NCBI RefSeq assembly: GCF_032854445.1
Contig: NC_088304.1
Span: 10,239,704 to 10,303,703, forward strand
DNA length: 64,000 bases
Direction of reading: 5' to 3'
From: Liolophura sinensis
Taxonomy: Eukaryota > Mollusca > Polyplacophora > Chitonida > Chitonidae
Part shown: positions 38,601-49,200 of the stretch, piece by piece
Numbering within the stretch: position 1 is the stretch's first letter
Layout of the letters: each line of letters starts with the position of its first letter
Translations under genes and position numbers: made by a program
Notes under the pieces: generated by a model
Told to the model about the DNA's origin: nothing
The model's input: the letters and a program-made list of their open reading frames with translations, nothing else
Database searches by the model: none

Positions 38601-41600
38601 TGGTTGTTGATGGATGAATATGCACTGCAGTCATGGAATAGTTTTTCGTATAAATAGATAAGTATAGGCTGCAGCCAGAGTAAGAGAATAGCTTTTTTTT
38701 GTAGAAAAAGTGTCATCTTTGTCTTGATAAATGATTGAAACCTTAGAATTTTTAGAGAGTGGTTGTTTGCAGAGACCTGGGAAACTGGCCTGCATTTTTA
38801 TGGTTTCAGGTTTTCACAGGTTAATATTTATAGATCTCTTGTGGAGCGATCAATAAAACGAATCTAGATGAGAGTGGTTTATAACACATAGATAAGCTAG
38901 TAGCCGGCTGGACATGCAGATGTAGTTTGTTTATTTTAAGTAAAGAGTGCATTAGGTGTTTATTTTAAGTAAAGAGTGCATTAGGTGTTTATTTTAAGTA
39001 AAGAGTGCATTACGTAATGAGTCACTCCAAGACAGCCATAGTCTGTGACGTAATGCAAATTTTTGTCTGCATCTATGCATTATCAGTACTTGTAGGACTC
39101 TCCATAGAATAACGGAGTTAACAATGCATGATTTTGAGAATGCTGATTTTCTGATAATCATTGATCAACAAAATGCATGCAGACTTTATTCCAAATGTAA
39201 ATAGTACTAACCATTCCCTATATGGTGTGCATATTTGGTATGCATTTAACAATTATTTTGAATTTTAATCATTTTTTTTTTTTTTAAATCCACATTTCCT
39301 TTGCTGTGCCCCACCTTTCCCTCTTATTCATATTCTTTTCCAATTGAAGAAACCATTTTGAGCTGTCATTTAGTACTGTAAATTATAATGTAATGCGGCT
39401 GTATGAGGGAAGGTCTGACAGCAACCTGCGGATAGTTGTGGGTTTCAGAGCCCGGTTTCCTCCCACCATTATGCTAGCTGTCGTCGTATCAGTGATATAT
39501 TCTTGAGCACGGCGTAAAACACCAATCAAATAAATATAACGTAATGCATACAGCTTTTCCTTCATTTAAGACTCACTTTGGACATCGTTTTGGTTTGTAC
39601 TGCGAGCAAATCCGTGGATGGTTGAGGGTTTCCCACAAATTCGTACCTGGTTTCCTCACATTATAATGTAGGCAGCCATCATATAAGTCAGATATTCTTG
39701 AGTACACTGCAAAATACCAAATAAATAAATAAATAAATAAATTGTGCAGCGAACAGACATCTGTTTTTTTATATATTATTTACTACATGTATTTTAAGCC
39801 CGGTTTCCTTCACAGTCCAATAAACCTAACCATTGTTGTTCAAATGCAGCATCCTTAAGTAGAGCATAAAACACAACTTAAATAAATAATTCAGTGTTTA
39901 ATATTTACATGTAAATAAAGACAGTCTCAGAATGTTTAAAGAGAGCATAGTTGGTCTTCCTCACAAAATCTCCTCTTTGTTTGGGGGCAGAGAGCTTACG
40001 TGATATCATTGCTGTTCTTTGTTTATTGTAAGACAAGTGTTAGATTTGTGACAACAAAGTGACTCCCCTTTGCTGTGAGGATTCAACGTTTTACTGCACA
40101 GTGGATTCAGTTATTGAAATTCTGAAATTTATTAGAATATAGGCAATAATGGTCAGTTGTCCAAAAACAATATTAATTGTCATCTGACTTCTATACACAG
40201 TTGAAATGTGTGTAAGAATATTGAAATTTTGGCAACAGTATGCTGAACATATGCTAGCTACATATTTCTTTTTCAGTTCAGTAGACCCACCATACATGTT
40301 GTATAAACCGGGGGCCTCTGTGGTTCAGTTGGTTAGCGCGCTAGTGGAGCGTAGTGACCCAGGAGCCTCTCACCAATGTGGTCGCTGTGAGTTCAAGTCC
40401 AGCTCATGCTGGCTTCCTCTCCGGCTGTTCATAGGAAGGTCAGCCAGCAACCTGCAGATGGTGGTGGGTTCCCCCAGGCTCTGCCTGGTTTCCTCACATC
40501 ATAATGCTGGCCACTGTCATATAAGTGAAATATTTTTGAACATGGCGTAAAACACCGATCAAATAAATAAATAAACGTAGTATAAACCAATGGTGATGCC
40601 AGGTACAAGTACATTAGGTGCTTATTAGGAAATCTACAATCAAAGAAGATGCAGTAGTCCATGATCAGTGTCTTTTGTCCCTGGTGATCTGAGGGGGGGC
40701 CTCTGTGGCCTAGTGGTTAGTGTGCTCGTGCAGCACAATGAGACAGGAACCTCTCAACAATGCGGTCGCTGTAATTGCTCGCTCGCTCGTTCAAATCCAG
40801 TTCATGCTGGGGAGGGTCTGCTCACAACCTGCATATGGTCAGGGTTTTCTCCCACAGTAATGCAACTCCAATCAAATAAATAAATTGCTCACAGTTGATT
40901 GTGTAGAAAGATGTGGTTGAACTCTAGCATTTTTAATATTACACTTTTTATTATGTATCACCTCTGTATTTGATGGGATGGTATTGGTAATTTGAGAGGT
41001 CAGGGAATACATGGGCCTCTTGACCTGGGAATGTATACATTTGATGGTACACTATAGGAATCTATGTAGTCAGTGGAATAAGAACCAGTTACCTACCTTG
41101 TCCATACATAAGTGTACATTTGAGGTGTCACAGAAGCTATGCTCTTCAGGTTCCTTTTTCACAAAGCTTTTAGGGTATGGTACCCTAACTCTTCAACCTT
41201 TTCAACCACCTCTGCAACCAATATTTTGAAACATTCGGAGAAAACCATGAGGTGTAGAGAAATAATTTTTGTGAAGCTTAACTTCTTGAATGACATAAAC
41301 AAATAATTTTAACATCATTTTCATAATAATAAGGGAGTTTAGAGATTGAACTCTTTTATCATTGAAGGTAGAAAAATTCCAACTGTATCATGTGATCTGT
41401 CAAAAATGTTAGGCAACTATTTTTCATCACATTCAACAGAACATGGGTGTCTGAAAAAAGTGTCATAAAAAGTAATTTAGAGTGGAGGAATGATAGAGAA
41501 GATTGAGAATCTGAATGTTTGTGAACTTGGGAAGTTCCTGAAGGAAAGAGGTGTCATGTGTGCCTCAGGAAAAGGGTGAGACAGGTGATCAGTAAATTGT

Positions 41601-43251
41601 CAACAAAGGTTGCCTAACATTTTTCACCATTCACGTGAGACAGTAGGGCTATTTTTACCTTAGATGACAAAAGAGTTTCAACTCGAATCTCCCCTACACT
41701 ATGCATAAATTCCATTGAAAACAGTGCTTCATTGGTTGAAAAGGCTGAAGATTTTGAAATTTTATGGATTTGATGCTTATAATTAAGAGTTCAGTTTTAG
41801 GGTGATGTCTGAAATTGCTTTGTGAAAAGGGTCCTAGGCCTGGAAACCTATACATTTTATGACATAACTGTAAGAACCTATGCAGTCTGTCAGAATGGTA
41901 TAGAAACCAGTCACGTGCATTCTAAATTTGTGAGGTTTTGGAATCTGTGCACTTGTCAGTGTGGGAAACTATGCATGTGTTTGTATAGGATCTCATACAG
42001 GGTTGACAGGGTTGTCCCTCATTTCTCATGTACGTATCCACAGTATCACAGCATGAGATTGGAAGCATGCTTTATGGTTGTGGGAAAATGCATGAAACTC
42101 CATGAGGTTTGGATGCAGTAAATTCTTAATATGAAATTCTTCTATTTCACTATTGGTTTAGTTCTAAATGCAGAAATATAAGGTTATAACTATTTGCTCT
42201 CTCAGTGGGGATTTACATATAGGGGTGAGTTGTGCTAGTATTTAGAACTTCATGGCTTCTGTTTTCTCGTACAGGCGGGTGTTTCTGGATACAGACTATA
42301 CTGCTCAACCCACGGGATGCAGTATTAAGACCTGTCAATCTGCAAATCTGAATACATGTACTAAGAAAATTTTTAATTTGTTTTTGATTTTAGCTTTTTG
42401 TAGATTGAAACATGCATAAATGCACAAATGGGGGAATTTTTATGTAAACAATACAGTAGGGATTTGTGGTTTGTGACAAGTGTTTTGGAGTGTTTTGATT
42501 TATTGTCCTCCACGTGAAAAGTTTGTTTTTATTTTTTCTTAGGTTGCCTGTACAAAATCACATGTCCAGCTTATATCATACTACAAACATTGGCATCGGC
42601 AAAGTATCTTTGACAAATATTCTCAAATTAATTCCAGAGAAGTTCTCCAATAATCCACATGAATTTGGCGTGAATATTAAAGGATACATGAAACGCTTGA
42701 GTCTTATTTCTACTTACAGAGTTTAGGATGTGTCTTAACATGTAAAGTACGAAAAAAAGTTACGCGGCTTACTTGTTGGGATGTAAAAATGGCTTTAAAC
42801 TACAGTTATACTAAGGCCTCAGTGGTGAGTCCGGAAATAAAGAAGCCTGCTGTGGTGACGTCAACAGTGATTGCTGTGAAAACAGGGCAAGAGAGCAAAC
42901 TTGGAGTGCCGCATTCCCAGTTCATTAAGTCATTTCCAAATATGCCTGACATCTAACAGAAAATGTGCATAAAATAAATATTCCACAAGTACTTATACAT
43001 GCACACAAAGAATTTTATTTCCAGTTTTTTTTATGCATGTTTATTTTTTTCATTTTTCTTAAAACCAAACTCTTAAAAGTTACCGTACCTTTTCATGTAT
43101 CTTTTTAAGCTATGCTGGTGCCAGATCAGCTTGCTTACATCTGGGCAGTTCGTATTGCCATGTCCTTTTTTTTTTTCCATTTAAAGGGGAGTTGTAGGGA
43201 AAACTGTAGGGAAAACTAACTAATGAAGGGGTTATTTTGGTCTGTTCAGTG

Positions 43252-43282
<31 letters not shown>

Positions 43283-46200
43283 GTGTATACATGCTTATCA
43301 GCGCTTGCCATTTCCTATTTCTGATTCAGGTCCTACAACTCCAAACAGCCTGGATGACTACTTCTTTGATGACGGCAAATCTGGTGGAAGCAAAATAAGT
43401 GATTCTAGTCAGTTTTCTCACTCCGATCTCTCAGAGGGCGAAGACTTTAAAAACTTTGACATGTACGTGGAGCAATTCGCTGATCAGCCTTCGGTTTGCA
43501 ACCAAGTTACCTCCCCTCGCAAAGCAAAGCAGTCACAAAGGCCAAATGGAGGGCTGGGTCACGTGACTAGGAGTGTTCCGCCAGTGAGGTTGTCGGGTGG
43601 GGCTTCCCCGTGGGGCAATGCTTCCACAGCGCCACACTCCGCCGTTTCTGTGACAAACCTGCCACAGGTGGCTCATTGTCCGCAGCCAGTTGATGATGAT
43701 TTTGCCGATTTTCAAGAAGCCGCTCCCCCAAAGAGCCAGCCCTCGGAGTTGAACCTGATGGGGGATGAGAATTCAGAGGATAAGTATGCGGCGTTAAGGG
43801 GCTGGAGCGTCGACGAGGAGAAACCAGCGGAACCAAAATCTTTGCTCGATACGGACTCTTCACCAGTGATTGAACAAATAGCGCTCCCTGGAGGACCAGT
43901 GAATGTGACCGAACCACAGATTGAAACAGACACGGCAGAAGATGACTGGGCAGATTTTAAAGACTATTCTGAGTTTGCAACAACAACACCAGTAAGCTTC
44001 CCTCCATCTGGAACCGTTGCGATAGAGACCATTGTTCAGCCAATGAAAACTGATGATGGAGAGCCATACTTTCCTCCACCAATGAAAACTGCCCACACAA
44101 ATTCCTCCTTCCCACCCATGGCCATGACAGATCTACCACCAAATGCGTTTGAACAACAAGATTTTCACCAGAAAAATGTGTTCGATGTTGGGCCTGGAAA
44201 CGGGGCATTACCCTTTTTGGACACACAGACACCAACCGCTCCTACTAAAGCTGGGAAATCTCCTTCTCTCATCAAAGACAGTCCCATAGACAAAGAACTA
44301 CAGGCTGTTGATTTCGACTCGTCGCGTGTACCACCCCCCATGGACTTTCAGGAGGATGCAGAAGACGAGTTTCGGGACTGTCATTTTGGGGATACCTCCC
44401 CTACTTTAGACCCTCACTCTCCTACATTTGAAACAAGTTTTAACCAGCAGCATTCCCTTAAGCCAACAACAACATCCACATCATCATCATTCTGTCCTAC
44501 CCCAAAGGGACCAAGCTTGTTTTCCAAATCCGCCTTTAAACAGGACATCCAATCAACAGTCTACACATCAGACAGTGATAAATCTGACGTGCCAGGTCAA
44601 CAAAAGGAGGACAGCCAATCTGTGTCAAGCCTAGAGCTAGGTTATGTATCGCAAAGAAACATTGGGCAGCGATTGGCAGAGCCAGACAGCCAATCAGTGA
44701 ATAGTGGAGAATTTGGAGAGTTCGAGTCCGGAGGAGGGAAGACCAACAACCCGGAATCCAAATCTGTGGATAGTTTTGATATGCAGGATGAGACATTGGG
44801 ATACGGTCAAGGTCATGACTTAAAGGTCAATCCTGAGTCCAAGTCCCTGGACAGCCTGGATCTCAAGAAAGTGGACAGCCGTGAGTGGTCCCCAGACGAA
44901 GGGGAAGATGCGAATGCACCGCAGACAATGCCCCAAGGGGAGGTAACTCAGTCAAGACAGGAAACAGGTATGGGGAGTTCTTGGATGCAGGCCGTGAAAT
45001 TTAGTTTTGAAATTAAGGGCACTGTAAGATTAGGGAAGTTTTTAATTTTAGTGAATGTTAAATTTTGATAATCCTGTACCCCTGGAAGGGTATCGATGTT
45101 TGACTGGCAGATTGTTGCAGGGAGCATGATTTGGATCTTGAAGGTTTCTTCTTTTCTTTCTTGGTTTGTCTGTGGTTTTACCTGGGCTTTCACCCCAAAT
45201 CTCATTAATAATCTATTAATTTGGTGAATTATCAGAGTCGTTGACCCTATTGAAGTCTTTCAGTAATTTTCACCGTGCACAGTATTTTATCTACAATTTC
45301 AGTCCATAAGCACCAGATATCTGAATAATGATCTTATTTATACCGGTATGTAAGTGAAATGCTATGATTTCCTTCATTGATAAAAGTGTTATTCATGTGA
45401 CATACCACTTTTGTTATTACATTTTGATATCTCACACCTGGATGCCATGATGTCAAACAAAGAAACATTTTGTTTTATGATGTTCCAATCTGACCTCAGC
45501 ATTACAAGTTTAATCAACTTTAAAGCCGGGCCTAGATCAACCTCGTGACTGAGAGCAGCTGGGTTTTTGGTGATTGAAAGCAACTAGGATCAACTGGAAG
45601 CAACTGGGAGCATTCGATCGAATGCTGGGTTTAGTTGATCTACAAGCTCTTGTGATAACCAGCAACTGCTGACAACAACAACCAACAACCAGTTGCTCGG
45701 AGCTGAATGTGTTCTACTTTTCTGCGACTCAAAGCATCCAGTTTTACCCAGTTTCGTTGATGAACTCTTCCTTGCATCCAATTGGTCACAGTTGCTCCCA
45801 GTGATACATCACACGATGCACTGCATGCATAAGTTACACAATTTAAATGGCGACCACAAAGTGGACCAGTGAGGCGGAAAATATACTCATCAATTTGTGG
45901 AGGCTTAGCCCGTGTTTGTACAACACCTCTTGCAAGGCACAGATGTAAGATGAGGGAGAGGGCCATAATCAGAACACATCGTTAACTTTGTCTATCCCTC
46001 TCACTGAAGGATAATAAAAGCACAAGAAAAAAGACTTTATATCCATTACATTCACGCATCATGTACAAGGGCCCCGCCATGACGAACAAGTCATGTTGCT
46101 GAGTATCAGCTCACATTTGCAGACAGTGGTAGCCAACCTGCATGCACCGGAACTGAATCTTATCAGACACCTCCAGGCGCTCACAAATATCAGGGTTTGT

Positions 46201-49200
46201 CAAAAAAAAGGCAAAAAACACATAAGTTTTGCATGTAGGTAGACTGTGTTGAGTTGTACCCAGTTACTTACAATTGCAAGTCCGCCTACGCCCTGCTGTA
46301 CATTCCAACATTACACAACAAAATACTACACCATACAGGACTTAATGAACTCAAGTGATGTTTATGGTATTCAACCTTCATTGTGTAATGTCCTCTTTAT
46401 CTTTCGTCTTGTATTGCCAGACTTGTCCCAGCTGCCAGTCAGTGCTCAGACCCTGCTCCAGAATGGGACCCTGCCGGCTTTAGGGGACCGCTACTCAGGA
46501 GTCATACAGGATGTCCAGGTATGTGGTGTGGAGTATGGTCTGGTTGTCTCCCCTGTGTTACCTCAATTCATTTATTTATTTGATCGGGATTTACACTGTA
46601 CTGAAGGATATTTCACGTATACGACAGCGACCAACATTATGGTGGGAGGAAACCAGGCAGAGCCCAGTGTAAACTCAAGACCATCTGTAGGTGGCTGGTT
46701 GACCTTCCCACGTATAGCTGGCGAGGAAGCCAGCATGAGCTGGACTTGAACTCACAGCAAGCGCATTGGTGAGAGACTCCTGGGTCATTGCGCAGTGCTG
46801 GCGTGCTAACCACATCAGCCACAGAAGCCCCTGTGTTTCCTCAAAGGACGCTGCTTGGAAAGGTACACTGAACAAAAAATGAACGCCCAAACCAAAACTG
46901 CTATGTTAAAATGTGAAAATGTGTATGTTTCGTGAAATATTCTCACAAAAATAATTTTGTTTGTATACTGATTGATTTGTTTTCCTCAGATGACCCAATT
47001 TCAAATGACTGCTACCAGTCAGTTTACTCACAGGTTGAGTTATTCATGTTGAGTGACATGAAGGATGACCGTGTCATCCATGCACCTCCATCATGTGTTG
47101 TTTAGGTACAGATTTGAGTAGTTTGCTTAATGACTGACATTTTTTTTCCCGGCAGGGAAGTGATCGCCATGTGTTTGAGTGGGAGAGATGTTTAGAAAGC
47201 GCTAGTCACATGATCAGTAATGCAAATGCGGTGTTCAACTCTATCAGTAGTTCAGCAGTGTGCAGCGAGATCATCCAGTGTGGACCAGGCACGGATTATC
47301 TTGTGGGTAAGACATCACCTCCGAAAATCAAACAGTCTGCCGTGCTCAGTATTCCAGGACAGTTATACTAAACCGGCCCCGCTAGCACAGTTGGTGGAGC
47401 GTCCGCTACAGGAGCAGGTCAATCCTGGCTCAAGTCACACGTAAGACTTTAAAAGACGAAGTTGTAACTTCCTCGCTTGGCGTTCAGTGTGAAGGGGATA
47501 GTACAAGGACTGGTTGACTCGTATCAGTATAATGGCTCTGGCAGGACAGCTTACTTTGCTTTTGGTGAGGCGTCTCAAGTGAAGCAGCTCTAGATGAAAG
47601 AGCAGTGGAAATCCATCTTGCAACAAGGCGGCACATTACATGCATTCTAAATCATCATCAAATTTTTAAGTACGATGTTAATTCCCAAGAAGTCACTCCC
47701 TCACAGATTCGCATTAGCTGCAAAATTCCACATAAATGACCGCATAGTGTTTGTATCATCTTGTGCATGAGGCCCCTCATTATAAAGCGAAGGCCTTCAT
47801 TATAAAGTGAAGGCCCTCATTATAAAGTGAAGGTCCCTTGCAAAGATAACGTGTCATCAACTTTTGACGAACAGAAATACAGACAGATGGACACAGTGAC
47901 TTCCAGAGCTGATTGCTGCAGCTAAACATTTTGTTCAGCTGTGTGGAACGTTACAATGGTTCATACACCTGTTCTGCCAATATAATGCAGATCACATTCT
48001 TCCTTCTGCAATTCTTCAACCTTTTTGCGTGTTTGCAAGGTGTTCAAGCATACTCTGAAGGCATTATTGTGTGTTGACTAACAAAATTATACTTTTTGTG
48101 AAACCCTGAAACTGGCCAATCCAACCAATGTAGTTTTCCAAAGTCAAATTACAAATGTGCATAAATTGCACCGAAACTGCGCTTTCATTTGCGAAAACGT
48201 TGAGGAATTGGGGTAATCGCAAACTTTCTGTAGTAGTCACCTACATCTTCATATTCCTTTATAGTGCTACAGAACCTTTCATGTATCCTGGAATGTAGTG
48301 ACAATCCCCAGAAAATCTTTTATGTATGTTCTTGAGCTTAAATAGACAAATTTAAAGTAACTTTCGTGATATTATGTATGTTGTATACAGTACAGTTTGA
48401 GTTAGGAGCAGGAAAGTGTGATTGAAAAGAAGACTTTAACACTAGTGTTCCAGGTCTGAAATCTGAAAAGTCTGTTGTACAAGCATAAAAATTGTTTTTC
48501 ATTTTCAGGAATTGTTGAGATTTATCGTGTAGTTTGTCGGATATCATTGGCCATGAAGACAGCAGGTAAGGTGGTTTGGGGGAGTTTATACATCACCTTT
48601 TTTTATCTGTTTGGCCCATGTCTTTTGTGGGGGGGGGGGGGATGTGGTGTATATATTTTTCATATATTTGATTCATGATTAGGTGATGAACTAAAGAAAT
48701 TAAAAGCATAAAATGTCCATCCTGGTGTAAAACTTGTCTTATTTTTTTCCTGCATTATTGTTGTTCTGTCATTGCTACCTATAATCTTTATTTTACACAA
48801 TCTTACAGTACATTTTTGGATATTCTTTGGGTGTACATTTTTCATCTCTTTGATTCAGTGTATTGGTTATATGTTTCTTATCTGTTTTATGCTTGGTTTG
48901 TTAGTATTTTTTCATCTGTTCAAATCACCTTTTACACTGTTTTCACAGGTATTTCCTCAGATAAACTGACGACTGAACTGAAATCCATTAACCTTGGATG
49001 GACCAACCTGACAGCGTTCATCGCCACTAGTCCCATCATGGTGAGTAGTACTCAATGAGATCAAAACCCTGGCAGTGTTAGCACATGACATCATTGCTGT
49101 ACTAAGCCATATGAGAAATCTTTCTCACCCAAAATGTACAAAAAACTCCAAGGTTTAACATGTGTTTTCTGTTTTTCTCCAGCCTGATCCATCTTCCCTG

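Larger units (their letters stand above)
37982..43329. other. SYNRG intron 14 (5.3 kb), repeat-rich
   Basis: Holds diverged repeats at 38090-38770 (core AGGAATGGTTGTTCATA + GAAAAATAGGC), three 30-bp direct copies of GTTTATTTTAAGTAAAGAGT + GCATTAGGT at 38927-39012, five SINE family 1 pieces at 39402-40886, the foldback element at 41342-41691 and a long T tract before the acceptor (43253-43279). No further exon could be fitted in phase. Confidence 0.7.

Noticed and set aside
40310-40420. tRNA gene at the A-box/B-box pair (also at 50987, 28612, 32032)
   Set aside because: The A-to-B spacing is too long, no cloverleaf can be drawn, and the sequence continues into a repeated SINE body with target duplications.
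42514-42726. Extra SYNRG exon inside intron 14
   Set aside because: No acceptor/donor pair in a phase that fits (introns 14-15 must be 1 to 1) and no similarity to gamma-synergin.
43533-44796. - strand ORFs of 60-116 codons in SYNRG exon 15
   Set aside because: Antisense shadows of a long, well-supported exon.
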